NCBI GenBank assembly: GCA_018303925.1
Contig: JAGVXF010000011.1
Span: 10,563 to 61,963, forward strand
DNA length: 51,401 nt
Reading direction: 5' to 3'
DNA from: Candidatus Pacearchaeota archaeon
GTDB taxonomy: Archaea; Nanobdellota; Nanobdellia; Pacearchaeales; GW2011-AR1
The stretch's first letter is position 1. Every line of letters begins with the position of its first letter. The notes under the pieces were generated by a model. The model worked only from the letters and a program-made list of their open reading frames with translations. It was not told the origin of the DNA and ran no database searches. Positions 34,100-43,068 of this stretch are shown piece after piece. The position numbers were made by a program, and so were the translations under genes.

Positions 34100-34208
34100 C
34101 ACTTTAGTAATATTAGAAGATTAATATAAAGTGCTTGTCCGAGAAGAGGATTAACACTTTGCGAATTGAATATTAATAGGAAGTGTTGGTCCGAGCAAAG
34201 GATTAACC
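34099..34208 (+). repeat. Two-copy hairpin repeat directly after pcn
   Basis: Unit 1 (34099-34154) has the inverted repeat GCACTTTA (34099-34106) with TAAAGTGC (34127-34134), then TTGTCCGAGAAGAGGATTAA. Unit 2 (34155-34208) has AACACTT with AAGTGTT (34153-34159 and 34181-34187), then GGTCCGAGCAAAGGATTAAC. The shared box TCCGAGNARAGGATTAA also makes a short TCC/GGA stem. The two units of about 55 bases are the same design with diverged sequence. It starts in the pcn stop codon and could be a terminator, a structured RNA or a dispersed element. Confidence 0.6.
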
Positions 34209-34249
34209 ATTGAAAAAATTTAAGTAGTTTGGATTTCTTTTTAAACAAG

Positions 34250-35191
34250 ATGATAAAAAAAGAGCTCATTGAATTAGCCAACCAGAATTTTAAAAGAGGT
34301 TTTGATGTTAATACAGTTAAGGATATGCTGAGAAATCAGGGATATGCCAAACAGGATGTGGAAGACAGCATAAAATACGCGCAGGACATAAACGAGGGCG
34401 GAGGAGGTCTTGTTTTGACCCAAAAAATTTCAAGGAAAAGCATATGGCTTTATGCTTCCCTGCCTGTAATTCTCGTTGCCGGAATTTTTATTTTTTTTGT
34501 CCTGACTGCTCCAAATGTTCAAATCAGCGAAGGAAAAATTATAGCAGGGGCAAATATAAATATTCCTGAAGGGGGAAACATAAGCTTTTCACTTTATAAC
34601 AAGGCCCACACAATAAAGATAAATTCTGTAACTGAAGATTCAGTAAGCCTGATTATACAAAGCGAGCCAATTGAGATTAACTTAACTATTGGAGAAGAAA
34701 AAGAAGTCGATGTTGACGGAGACAGAGAAAGCGACCTTTACATAAAACTTGTTAACATAACCGACAGAATTCCTGAAATATACATGAAAAAGATAGAGAA
34801 AAGATGCATTGAAAACTGGAGTTGCGGTGAATGGAGCGAATGTGATTCGGAAGGGAAGGAAAAAAGGGTGTGCTCTGACTTAAATTCATGCGGAACTGAA
34901 AACAAAAGTCCTGAAAGGGAAAGGTTATGCGCAGGAAACGGAAACCTAACAGAAAATTTTAATTCGACAAACACAAACATATCAAACTTTACAAGAGAAT
35001 TTAATGAATCAGGAAACTTTAATACAACCCATAATGACAGCAATATTTCAAACAGAACCACGGGTAATAATAATTTAAATTTAACAAATGTAACAGGAAT
35101 AGCGAATGAAACAGAGGGAAATAAAACTAATAATTCTAGATATAATAACAGCAATTTATATGATATCCCCCTTTCAGGAACTTTAAATTGA
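34250..35191 (+). CDS. Membrane protein with thrombospondin type 1-like domain and sequon-rich tail
   Basis: The ATG at 34250 gives 313 residues. The first 50 residues are a soluble helical unit containing GFDVNTVKDMLRNQGYAKQD. A membrane helix spans about 66-85. Outside it is a beta-rich domain, then residues 184-227 with NWSCGEWSECDSEGKEKRVC, a WSxCGxWSxC thrombospondin type 1-like motif. The last 80 residues are Asn/Thr-rich with many N-x-S/T sequons and probably carry N-glycans. It opens the surface-protein cluster that runs to 43560. Function unknown; an adhesion role is suggested by domain type only. Confidence 0.72.
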   Translation: MIKKELIELANQNFKRGFDVNTVKDMLRNQGYAKQDVEDSIKYAQDINEGGGGLVLTQKISRKSIWLYASLPVILVAGIFIFFVLTAPNVQISEGKIIAGANINIPEGGNISFSLYNKAHTIKINSVTEDSVSLIIQSEPIEINLTIGEEKEVDVDGDRESDLYIKLVNITDRIPEIYMKKIEKRCIENWSCGEWSECDSEGKEKRVCSDLNSCGTENKSPERERLCAGNGNLTENFNSTNTNISNFTREFNESGNFNTTHNDSNISNRTTGNNNLNLTNVTGIANETEGNKTNNSRYNNSNLYDIPLSGTLN

Positions 35192-35229
35192 CCTCTTTAG
35201 ACAATAAATTAACCACTCTCTAATTGAAA

Positions 35230-35239
35230 TATTTATAAA
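35230..35239 (+). promoter_or_regulatory. TATA box for the first pilin-like gene
   Basis: TATTTATAAA is centred about 26 bases before the ATG at 35261, suggesting a leaderless transcript that may run through the next two genes, whose gaps are 12 bases and 1 base. Confidence 0.5.
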
Positions 35240-35260
35240 TGTAAAAAACCTTTAAAAAAG

Positions 35261-36058
35261 ATGAAAGGGGCGAAGAAATTTAATAAAAAAGGTCAGGTTA
35301 CAATTTTTGTCATCCTTGCCCTTGTTATTATTGTTCTTGGTACTCTGATTTATTTCTTTTATCCGGGAATAAAAATAACTACAAGCCCGCTTGAAGAAAC
35401 TCCCCAGGCATACTTTCAAAATTGTATTGAAGGAAATTTAAGGGAAAATGCGGAATTGATAGGTTTTCAGGGAGGAAGTATTGAACCTGATTCAAGCTTC
35501 AATTATGGGGGAACTCCTGTTGCATATCTTTGTTATACAACTCAGCCTTATGGAGATTCGCCGACGCTAAAATGCGTTCCCCAGCAAGCACTTTTGGTTA
35601 ACCATATAGAAGAAGAAATGAAAGAAGTTATGAAAAATAAAGTGCACTCATGCTTTGATGAAATGAAAGTTGATTATACAAAAAAATATACTGGCGTTAA
35701 CCTTGAAGAAAAAGATTTTAACATTAAGCTTGCTCACAATAAAATAATCCTGCACAGTGACTCAATTTTAACTTTAACAAAAGATTCCCCAGAAAGGTAT
35801 GAAAATTTTGATGTAGTCCTGAATAATAATCTTTTTGAACTTGCTTCTCTTGCAAGAACAATAGTAGCATGGGAAGCAGCATACGGAAGCGCTGACCCTG
35901 TATACTTTATGAATTACTATCCAAATTTGGATATTAAGAATCCCTCTCCGGACGGGGGAAAAACAAGAATATGGATAATAAAAGATATGGTGACAGGAGA
36001 CACATTTCAATTTGCATCAAGTGAAATTATTTGGCCCCTTGGGATTCCATCGCCTTAA
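35261..36058 (+). CDS. Pilin-like protein with archaeal class III-type signal, 265 aa
   Basis: The start reads KKFNKKGQVTIFVILALVII: a positively charged stretch with Gly-Gln directly before a hydrophobic helix (about residues 13-35). In archaeal type IV pilins a prepilin peptidase cuts just before this helix, here after the Gly of KKG. The mature domain has a few cysteines (CIEGNLRENA, YLCYTTQ, LKCVPQQ, HSCFDEM) and a C-terminal region with VTGDTFQFASSEIIWPLG. The family appears specific to this kind of archaeon. Two large cysteine-rich genes follow without promoter-sized gaps. Confidence 0.68.
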   Translation: MKGAKKFNKKGQVTIFVILALVIIVLGTLIYFFYPGIKITTSPLEETPQAYFQNCIEGNLRENAELIGFQGGSIEPDSSFNYGGTPVAYLCYTTQPYGDSPTLKCVPQQALLVNHIEEEMKEVMKNKVHSCFDEMKVDYTKKYTGVNLEEKDFNIKLAHNKIILHSDSILTLTKDSPERYENFDVVLNNNLFELASLARTIVAWEAAYGSADPVYFMNYYPNLDIKNPSPDGGKTRIWIIKDMVTGDTFQFASSEIIWPLGIPSP

Positions 36059-36070
36059 GAATAAAATAAC

Positions 36071-37846
36071 ATGAAAAAAAGAATGATAAAATTCGCGTTT
36101 TTGGGAATCTTCCTAGCTCTTGCTTTTATTTTAATAAATACTAATTTTGTTTACGCTGAAAATAATGTCTGCTGTGAAAAACTTAAGACAAATGCCGACG
36201 GAAGCGGGGGGCAGTGGTGCCAGAATGCTCCAATTAATGCATGTGACATTTCAAAAGGTCTTAGGAGCGCTCCAACTTCATGTGAATCAACTTCTTTTTG
36301 TAAAGCAGGAACATGCTACGATAGTCAGGAAGGAATTTGTGAGAGCGGAGTTTCCCAGACTGTATGCCAAAATTCTGAAGGAGTATGGAATGTAAAACCT
36401 TCCTCAGAAATTCCCCAATGCCAGTTGGGATGCTGTTACCTTGGAGGCGGAGCCAATCTTGCAACCCAAGTAAGATGTAAAGAGTTGTCGGCTCTTTATG
36501 GAGTAAATACAAATTTTAATCTGGGAATAACTTCTGAAATTGAATGTATTGCAAGTGCAGGCGGAGAAGAAAAAGGAGCATGCGTTTATGAAACTGGTGC
36601 TGAAAGAACGTGTAAAATGACAACAAAGTCAGAATGCAACGATTTGAAAGGAGAAGATTCAAATTCAGGCGTTGAGTTTTATGAAGGATATTTGTGCTCT
36701 GATGAAGATCTTCACACAAATTGCGGACCTTCAAAGCAAACAACATGTGTCGTTGGCCAAAATGAAGTTTACTTTTTAGATACGTGTGGAAACCTTGCTA
36801 ATATTTATGATGCAACCCAAGCAACAGACAAAATTTACTGGTCAAAAATAGTTCAAAAGGAAGATTCATGTAATCCAGATTCACCAAATGCAAACTCTGC
36901 CTCTTGCGGAAACTGCGACTTTGCCCTCGGGAGCACATGCAAGGCTTATGAAAAAAGCGGGGCTGTAAAACCTACTATAGGCGAAAACTTATGTAAAGAC
37001 CTTGGATGCACTTTCAAGGGAAAAACTTACAAGCACGGTGAATCATGGTGCGGACTTCCCGAAGGAGTTCCGTTAATAACAGACCAGGAAAACGATGGAA
37101 ATTATGTATTTAATGGCAAAACTTCATTGCCCGATAATTCAAAGGAAAACCTTCCCGGTTCAGTTTATGAAAAATTAACATGCTACAATGGGGAAGTTAC
37201 AATTGACAATTGCTACGACGGAAGGCAAAAAATCTGCGTTCAGGATGAGATTCCAACTCCTGACAAAAAAGGATTCAAAAATGCTGTATGTGCCCTTAAC
37301 ATATGGCAGGATTGTGCTCTTCAAACAGAAGAATACAACTGCCTTGACAGAAATTTAAGAAGTTGCAAATGGCTTCCCAACAATTATGCTCTTGCTTCAC
37401 AAAGTACGCAAGGAACAACAAGAGGAGCATGTGTTCCATTAAATCCTCCAGGATTTGACTTTTGGAGCGGGGAAGGAAATGGCGACGCTGTTTGCTCATA
37501 CGGAACAATTTCATGCCCTTATGAAATTTCAAAAAGTTTGTTGGGAGGATATAGTTTTGCCTCGGGAAGTGAATGTATAGTTGGTCCAGGAGAAGGTCAA
37601 AGAAACATAAAACCCGAATGGGTTGCTGAAATGCAAAATAGGTGCATGAGTCTTGGTGACTGCGGACCAAAGATGAGTTATATAGGAACCCCTGGAGCAA
37701 TACAAATTGTTGCTGAAAAATTACTTTCAGACGGAAAATCAGGGGATTACATTAAGTCAGATGGAAAAACTATTCAAACTCCTAAGGGAACATTTAACTT
37801 TGAAAATTTCATGAAGCAATATTTAAAATCAACTCCTTTTGGATAA
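36071..37846 (+). CDS. Large secreted cysteine-rich protein, 591 aa
   Basis: A signal peptide (about residues 1-29, ending NFVYAENN) precedes a chain with several dozen cysteines. Cysteine pairs and short loops recur (VCCEKL, QLGCCYLGG, SASCGNCDF, KDLGCTFKG, LGDCGPKM). No C-terminal membrane helix is seen, so it may be released or held by partners. The family is not recognised. It ends one base before the next ATG, so it is almost certainly in the same operon. The high cysteine count implies disulfides, unusual enough to suggest a rigid surface or fibre component. Confidence 0.72.
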   Translation: MKKRMIKFAFLGIFLALAFILINTNFVYAENNVCCEKLKTNADGSGGQWCQNAPINACDISKGLRSAPTSCESTSFCKAGTCYDSQEGICESGVSQTVCQNSEGVWNVKPSSEIPQCQLGCCYLGGGANLATQVRCKELSALYGVNTNFNLGITSEIECIASAGGEEKGACVYETGAERTCKMTTKSECNDLKGEDSNSGVEFYEGYLCSDEDLHTNCGPSKQTTCVVGQNEVYFLDTCGNLANIYDATQATDKIYWSKIVQKEDSCNPDSPNANSASCGNCDFALGSTCKAYEKSGAVKPTIGENLCKDLGCTFKGKTYKHGESWCGLPEGVPLITDQENDGNYVFNGKTSLPDNSKENLPGSVYEKLTCYNGEVTIDNCYDGRQKICVQDEIPTPDKKGFKNAVCALNIWQDCALQTEEYNCLDRNLRSCKWLPNNYALASQSTQGTTRGACVPLNPPGFDFWSGEGNGDAVCSYGTISCPYEISKSLLGGYSFASGSECIVGPGEGQRNIKPEWVAEMQNRCMSLGDCGPKMSYIGTPGAIQIVAEKLLSDGKSGDYIKSDGKTIQTPKGTFNFENFMKQYLKSTPFG

Positions 37847-37847
37847 A

Positions 37848-40046
37848 ATGAAAAAAGAAATAAAAACAATTGCAATAACACAGGCGCTAATTTTATTAAT
37901 TGGAATTTTCGCATTTGTATGGCTTATTGGGGGAATTCCGAGTGTTAGCGGGGGGGATCCGACCGGCTCAAAATGTACTGCAATGGGAGGAACTTGTTAT
38001 GAGTTTGGAGCAAATAAAAAAAGTAATGCAAATAGTTTATGTAACGAGAAAGTTCCAGGCTCAAAATACGCTCCCGATTTATGTCCGGGAACAACCTATT
38101 GCTGTGTGCCTCCTGAAACCCCTAAAACAACTCCAGAAGATCTTATTAAATCTGCTATTCCTTATGGATTGCAGTATGTGCCCAAATTTTTAACTCCTAC
38201 AAGTATGAATCCTGTTGCAGAAGAGGCAGGAACCAAACTAACTCTTGATTCGGAAACATCAACATTTTGGTCTTCTGTTGGTAAAGAAACATTAAACATT
38301 CTGGGAACAGCCGCTTCGGCGACTCTTGGTTCGTATGCATTTCAAAAGTTAGGAGAGGCTATCGGGGCAAATCCTGAGTGGCAGGATGCTTTAGGAGGGT
38401 TGGGAGGATTTGGAGCAGCAATTGCCTATATGGCAACTCTTGGTTCATTCACCCTTGCTGGATGGGTTGTTGCAGGTCTTGCATTAATAATTAATTTCTT
38501 TATTAAGCACACAACAGAACAGGGAGTAGTTGTTTATTATTGCAATCAGTGGCAACCATCAACAGGCGGGGGGAATTGTGACCTTTGCAACCATCAGGAA
38601 GTTCCATGCTCTGAATACCAGTGTAGAAGCCTTGGACAGGCTTGCAACTTTGTTGCAAGTGACGCAGAAGAAAGCGGAACACCTTTTTGTTTTTGGAACA
38701 ATTCAAATGATATAAACCCTCCTATAATAGAACCAAATCCGGATGTATTAAATATAAATTATATTTACAAACCTGACAATGCAATTGCCCCTCCTGACAG
38801 AGGTGTTGATATTGTAAACACAAAATCAAAGGATGGATGCCTTTCACCATTCAGCAAAGTCACTTTCGGAGTTAAACTTAATGAACCTGCATCATGTAGA
38901 ATTAGTTTTGACATAAGAGAATCTTATGAAGATATGGCAGCATATATTGGAGGAAGCAGCACATTAAAGTTCAACCACACACAAACTCTGGTAATTCCAG
39001 AATTAAATAATACTGTTGGAAAAGACAACTTTATCTCGGCTTATGTAAGATGTGAAGACCCTCAGGGAAATTCAGAAATAGGAAACTTTGTTTTCAAAAT
39101 GTGCGTTCAGGAAGGACCTGATGTTACTCCTCCATACGTTGAAAGCACAAGTATCTTTAATGATTCACAGGTTGCATTTAATGTCACAGGTGCACAGGTT
39201 GACTTTAATATAAATGAGCCTTCGGAGTGTAAATGGTCTTTTGCCTCTGGAAGAACTTATGAAAACATGGAATACAACATGACCTGCGTAACCGACCCAA
39301 CTCAAATTAATTTGAGGCTTGGTTACACATGCACTTCAAACTTAACTGGAATAAAAGTTACAGACAAAACTTATTATTATGTTAAATGCAGAGACCAACC
39401 AACGAAAGAGATTAATGACAGGAATACCATGCAACAGGATTACGTTTATGCTCTCTCCTCTTCAAGAGCACTTGAAATAATTGAGGCTTCCCCTAATGGA
39501 ACCACAATTTCCTCGAATACAGATCCAACTTTAGTAAACTTGAAAGCAAAAACACTTGGAGGAGTTTATGATGGAAGCGCAGTTTGTTATTGGAGTAAAA
39601 CTGGAATTTATGGGGAATACACCATCTTTGACAACACCTCATCATCAGAACATTCAACAAATGTTTATGTTCCTGCAACAAACCCTAACCCCCAGACTTA
39701 TTACATAAGGTGTGATGACCTTGGAGGAAACGCTGATGTTGAAATAATAAAATTCAATGTAAGCCTTGATCTTTTCCCTCCATTAATTTCAAGAGCATAT
39801 TATGAGGAAGGAAAGATGAAAATAATAACAAACGAGAAAGCAGAATGTGAATATTCAACTTCTGACTGCCTTTTCCAGTTTGGCGACGGAGAAAAAGTAT
39901 CTACATATGACCAGTTCAATCACCTTTTAGAATGGTTAACAGAAACAACTCTTTACATAAAGTGCCAGGACATTTACGGAAACCAGCCTGCTTCACCAAA
40001 CCAGTGTAGCATTATTTTAAGGGCTGAAAGTAAGCCTTCTGCCTGA
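37848..40046 (+). CDS. Membrane-anchored cysteine-rich surface protein with beta-sandwich repeats, 732 aa
   Basis: The ATG at 37848 is preferred to an upstream TTG that overlaps the previous gene. An N-terminal hydrophobic segment (about residues 9-28) anchors or exports the protein. A CC-ending disulfide module follows (KCTAMGGTCYEFG to PGTTYCCVPPE), of the type repeated in the gene at 29248. Hydrophobic and glycine-rich helices lie at about 165-220. The rest has repeated beta domains with paired Cys: PASCRISFDI, PSECKWSFASG, GSAVCYWSKTG, KAECEYSTS; these look like Ig or fibronectin-type repeats. Likely extracellular. Confidence 0.72.
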   Translation: MKKEIKTIAITQALILLIGIFAFVWLIGGIPSVSGGDPTGSKCTAMGGTCYEFGANKKSNANSLCNEKVPGSKYAPDLCPGTTYCCVPPETPKTTPEDLIKSAIPYGLQYVPKFLTPTSMNPVAEEAGTKLTLDSETSTFWSSVGKETLNILGTAASATLGSYAFQKLGEAIGANPEWQDALGGLGGFGAAIAYMATLGSFTLAGWVVAGLALIINFFIKHTTEQGVVVYYCNQWQPSTGGGNCDLCNHQEVPCSEYQCRSLGQACNFVASDAEESGTPFCFWNNSNDINPPIIEPNPDVLNINYIYKPDNAIAPPDRGVDIVNTKSKDGCLSPFSKVTFGVKLNEPASCRISFDIRESYEDMAAYIGGSSTLKFNHTQTLVIPELNNTVGKDNFISAYVRCEDPQGNSEIGNFVFKMCVQEGPDVTPPYVESTSIFNDSQVAFNVTGAQVDFNINEPSECKWSFASGRTYENMEYNMTCVTDPTQINLRLGYTCTSNLTGIKVTDKTYYYVKCRDQPTKEINDRNTMQQDYVYALSSSRALEIIEASPNGTTISSNTDPTLVNLKAKTLGGVYDGSAVCYWSKTGIYGEYTIFDNTSSSEHSTNVYVPATNPNPQTYYIRCDDLGGNADVEIIKFNVSLDLFPPLISRAYYEEGKMKIITNEKAECEYSTSDCLFQFGDGEKVSTYDQFNHLLEWLTETTLYIKCQDIYGNQPASPNQCSIILRAESKPSA

Positions 40047-40176
40047 TTTTCAAATTATATTTTAGAGCGAAATTTACTTTTTACCCTCTACAATACAACT
40101 ATATGCGTGTAAAGGGTAGACCTTTTCAGGGTCAATTTTCCCGAAACTTTAAAAATTAGGTTAACATGATTTTTCC

Positions 40177-40635
40177 ATGAATAAGATGGAGTTAAATAAT
40201 AGGAAATTAAGCAAAATAACCCTAAATAAAAAAGGTCAACTTAATATTTCATTCGGAATGATTTTTTCAATAATTTTAATAATTGCTTTTTTGGGTTTTG
40301 CATTTTATGCAATTCAAAAGTTTTTGGCTTTTCAGCATGACGTTACCGTTGCAAAATTTTATGAATCTCTTGATATTGATGTTGATCAGGTCTGGAAAAG
40401 CACCCAGGCCTCAAAAGAGGTTGAATATATTGTCCCGAGAAGCGTGAAAAAGATTTGCTTTAAACCTGGAACTTTGGAAAACGTTTATTTTTATGAAGAA
40501 CATCCAATCCCAGGAAAATATGTAGAGCATTTAGATATAGGAAGCCTTCTTTGCATAAACACTTCAAAAGGAAAAGTTAATTTTTTATTAGAAAAACAAT
40601 ACGGAGAAGCGCTTGTTAAAGTTTCGGAAGCCTAA
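40177..40635 (+). CDS. Pilin-like protein, 152 aa
   Basis: The N-terminus has LNKKGQLNISFGMIFSIILI, a class III-like signal (NKKGQ) before a hydrophobic helix at about residues 26-46. The globular part contains YIVPRSVKKICFKPGT and LLCINTSKGKVNF. It is the second of five pilin-like genes and is separated from the preceding gene by 130 bases, which contain a TATA-like CTTTAAAAATT and a stem (TACCCT with AGGGTA). A MntA/HepT module on the minus strand follows it. The family is not otherwise recognised. Confidence 0.66.
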   Translation: MNKMELNNRKLSKITLNKKGQLNISFGMIFSIILIIAFLGFAFYAIQKFLAFQHDVTVAKFYESLDIDVDQVWKSTQASKEVEYIVPRSVKKICFKPGTLENVYFYEEHPIPGKYVEHLDIGSLLCINTSKGKVNFLLEKQYGEALVKVSEA

Positions 40636-40643
40636 AATTAAGT

Positions 40644-40980
40644 TTACAATTCTTTTTTTATTTTTAAAATCTCTCTTTCCAGGATAGGAAGATCCTTTTC
40701 AATCATAAGGTATAATCTTTCAACATTTACCCCAAAATATACATGAGAAAGAAAATCCCTTGCTTTTTCAAAACCCTTAAAATTTATGTTTGGATAATTA
40801 TTCTTAAAATCTTCAGGGAGAGACTTTATTGCTTCACCAATTATTTCAAACCTTCTTATAATTGCATCCTGGTCTTTTATACTTTTTGAATTCCTGTAGA
40901 GACTTTTTTCTTGAATATAACTTAATTAACCTTATTGACTTCAAGATATCATTGATATAGACCCGAACATTTCTTATCAT
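40644..40980 (-). pseudogene. hepT: HepT-type (HEPN) toxin with a one-base frameshift
   Basis: The frame from the ATG at 40980 starts IRNVRVYINDILKSIRLIK and ends early. The second frame reads SKSIKDQDAIIRRFEIIGEA and KARDFLSHVYFGVN, with the HEPN RNase/AMPylation-target motif R-x4-H-x-Y intact, to a stop at 40644. The total is 3n+1 bases; deleting one A from a run of six (around 40900) joins the frames as LYSRKSLYRNSKS. The ATG overlaps the MntA stop in an ATGA. Inactive toxin or assembly error are both possible. Confidence 0.8.
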
Positions 40981-41270
40981 ATCAATTGGATTTCCTCCGA
41001 CAAAATTTGCTTTTTTATCTCCGGCTTTATAAGATTATACTCAACTAAATCCACCTCCCTACTTAACAATTTTTCAAGATTTATCTTTAAGTTTGCTAAA
41101 TCTATCAGGCTCCAACTCCCGTCTATTTCAACTAGGATATCAATATCACTTTTTTCTGTTTCCTCCCCTCTTGCATAGCTCCCAAAAATCCCTGCCTTTT
41201 TGATCTTGTTCTTTCTAAGTACTTGGGTAATTTTCTTTTTTATTTCCTTTATTTTATCTTCTTTTTTCAT
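40977..41270 (-). CDS. mntA: MntA-type nucleotidyltransferase antitoxin
   Basis: The 97-residue protein has the minimal nucleotidyltransferase motif GSYARGEETEKSDIDILVEI (GS followed by D-x-D). MntA proteins neutralise HEPN toxins by adding AMP to the Tyr of R-x4-H-x-Y. The last helix (KKQILSEEIQLI) is typical. It overlaps the downstream HepT-type gene by four bases. The pair is on the minus strand, inside the pilin-like cluster on the plus strand. A second intact MntA/HepT pair is at 44544-45172 and shares clear similarity. Confidence 0.85.
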   Translation of the reverse strand: MKKEDKIKEIKKKITQVLRKNKIKKAGIFGSYARGEETEKSDIDILVEIDGSWSLIDLANLKINLEKLLSREVDLVEYNLIKPEIKKQILSEEIQLI

Positions 41271-41605
41271 ATTTAGAAGAGCATGATGAGCATTAAAAAT
41301 GTTTTTATGAAGCGTTTATCAAAAAAGAACACCCCACATAGACTTCCAACCTTTAAAGACTTAAGAACCATAAGAAATAAAATTGGGGTTTTTTATTCTC
41401 TCGCTTAATTCTTTTTTGATTATTTCACTAAGATTTATGGCATTTCCTATAACTAAATTTATTTTTTTCATATTTTAAATATTCAACTTTTTTCTCTTAA
41501 ATAAAGAAATGATTGATTTTGAAGCTTACCCCTCTTATCAATTAAACTACCCGATTTCCTAAAGATTCTCACAAACTTTAAAAGTTTAATAACCCTGTTT
41601 AATTT
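41271..41605. other. Intergenic gap between MntA and the third pilin-like gene
   Basis: This 335-base AT-rich region contains one short minus-strand frame at 41361-41471 (listed separately) and, near its right end, TTTAAAAGTTTAATAACC, TATA-like, about 25-30 bases before the ATG at 41606. Nothing else is recognisable. Its unusual length may mark the edge of the inserted toxin-antitoxin module. Confidence 0.4.
41361..41471 (-). CDS. Possible small ORF or gene remnant, 36 aa
   Basis: A frame of 36 codons starts MKKINLVIGNAINLSEIIKK and ends NFISYGS. It is AT-rich and helical, without a family. The composition is compatible with coding, but a decayed remnant near the MntA/HepT module is equally likely. 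Confidence 0.22.
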   Translation of the reverse strand: MKKINLVIGNAINLSEIIKKELSERIKNPNFISYGS

Positions 41606-42526
41606 ATGCAAAACAAAAAGGGATTTCTTGACATTTCTTTTTCATGGGTCTTTGCCGTAATTGTTGGCGCGATAATTCTTTTCGGGGCAATATATTTTGT
41701 AAATAAATCTGCAAACATACAAAATTCTATAAGCTCAGCAACGACAGGCACAGGACTTCTTAATTTGCTCACCCCCCTTGAAACCGGCCTTGAGTCTGGG
41801 AAATCAATAACAATAACACTTTCTGTAAACTCAAGGATAAACCACAATTGCAATTCTTTTGGAACTTTTGGAAAAGAAACAATATGGATTGACGAATTCA
41901 TAAATAAAAAATGGACAAGCCAAAACATAAAAATAGACCCTATTGACAAGTATCTTTTTTTTCCCAAGGTTCTTGAGGGAAAAGAACTTTATGTTTTTTC
42001 AAAACCTTTTGACTTTCCGTTTAAAATTGCCAACCTAATTTACTTTTCAGATGCTCAAAAAAAATACTGCTTTAAAGGATTCCCACAAGACAAAGAGAAT
42101 GAACTTAAAAATATGGAAGTGAAAAATTTTGAATTCGGCAGCTGTTCAGATGGGTCTGTAAAAATATGCTTTAATTCAAACTCTGACTGCGACATTGAAG
42201 TAAACTATAATCTAAGAATTGTTGAAAAAGAAAATGAGGCAGTTTATTTCGAAGGGGATTCTTTGATGTATGCAGCTATTTTTTCAGACAAAGATATTTA
42301 TGAGTGCGAGCTTGAAAGGCTTGTAAAAAGGGCAGGCAAACTCTCAGAAATTTATCAGGAGAAGTCTCTCAACTTAATATCTGTCGGGTGCGACTCCTCA
42401 GTTGAGTTTTCAGGATACAGAAGTGAACTTTCTAAATTCAATGGCTCAGAAGACCTTTCCTTAATTGCACAAAGTGCAAACTCTATGAATTCAATAAATA
42501 AATATTCGGGATGCACATTATGGTAA
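41606..42526 (+). CDS. Pilin-like protein, 306 aa
   Basis: The protein begins QNKKGFLDISFSWVFAVIVG: NKKG before a hydrophobic helix, as in archaeal class III signals, although the residue after Gly is Phe rather than Gln. The ectodomain is the largest of the five pilin-like proteins, with several cysteines (HNCNSFG, KYCFKGFP, GSCSDGSVKICFNSNSDC). It overlaps the next gene by seven bases, so it is in one operon with the following two. The family is not recognised beyond the signal. Confidence 0.66.
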   Translation: MQNKKGFLDISFSWVFAVIVGAIILFGAIYFVNKSANIQNSISSATTGTGLLNLLTPLETGLESGKSITITLSVNSRINHNCNSFGTFGKETIWIDEFINKKWTSQNIKIDPIDKYLFFPKVLEGKELYVFSKPFDFPFKIANLIYFSDAQKKYCFKGFPQDKENELKNMEVKNFEFGSCSDGSVKICFNSNSDCDIEVNYNLRIVEKENEAVYFEGDSLMYAAIFSDKDIYECELERLVKRAGKLSEIYQEKSLNLISVGCDSSVEFSGYRSELSKFNGSEDLSLIAQSANSMNSINKYSGCTLW

Positions 42527-43041
42527 AACCCAAAAAAGGTCAGATGAAAGTTCAGCAAATGGCATTTATGATGATAGGTCTTGCAATATTTTTTATCCTT
42601 GTTGGACTTTTTGCACTTAGTTTTATTCTTTCTGGGCTTAAAGATTCAAAAGCGCTTCTTGACGAACAACGGGCGACACTTTTAGCAGGAAGACTTGCAG
42701 ATTCACCCGAATTTTCATGCGCAAATGCCTACGGGACAGGCAAATCAAACTGTGTGGATATGGATAAAGTTTTTGCACTGAAAAATAAAATAGATGATTA
42801 TTCGGGTTTTTGGGGAGTTCTTGGAATTGAAATTTTCAGGCTTTACCCCTATGAAAACCAAACTCTTGAATGTGATTCATCAAATTATCCTTATTGCGGG
42901 CACATTACCATCCTGAAGCCAAAAAACCTTGGAACGGACAATTCAGCCTATGTAAGTTTATGTCGAAAAGAAAAAAACGGAAATTCATTTTACAATAAAT
43001 GTGAAATAGGGGAACTTGTAGTGAGGATTTCAGATGAGTAA
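42520..43041 (+). CDS. Pilin-like protein, 173 aa
   Basis: The ATG at 42520 is preferred to one three codons upstream; both overlap the previous stop. The start reads VKPKKGQMKVQQMAFMMIGL: KKGQ lies nine residues before a strongly hydrophobic helix (about residues 15-37). The ectodomain has cysteines in FSCANAYGTGKSNC, LECDSSNYPYCG and NKCEIGELVV. It lies between two other pilin-like genes with overlap or very short gaps, consistent with a filament-building operon. Confidence 0.66.
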   Translation: MVKPKKGQMKVQQMAFMMIGLAIFFILVGLFALSFILSGLKDSKALLDEQRATLLAGRLADSPEFSCANAYGTGKSNCVDMDKVFALKNKIDDYSGFWGVLGIEIFRLYPYENQTLECDSSNYPYCGHITILKPKNLGTDNSAYVSLCRKEKNGNSFYNKCEIGELVVRISDE

Positions 43042-43068
43042 AATTGTTAAGAATCAAAAATAGAATAA

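Noticed and set aside
36071-40046. Minus-strand and alternate-frame ORFs of 60-130 codons inside the cysteine-rich genes
   Set aside because: They show no starts with promoters and their products are dominated by Leu, Phe and His runs from reversed codons.
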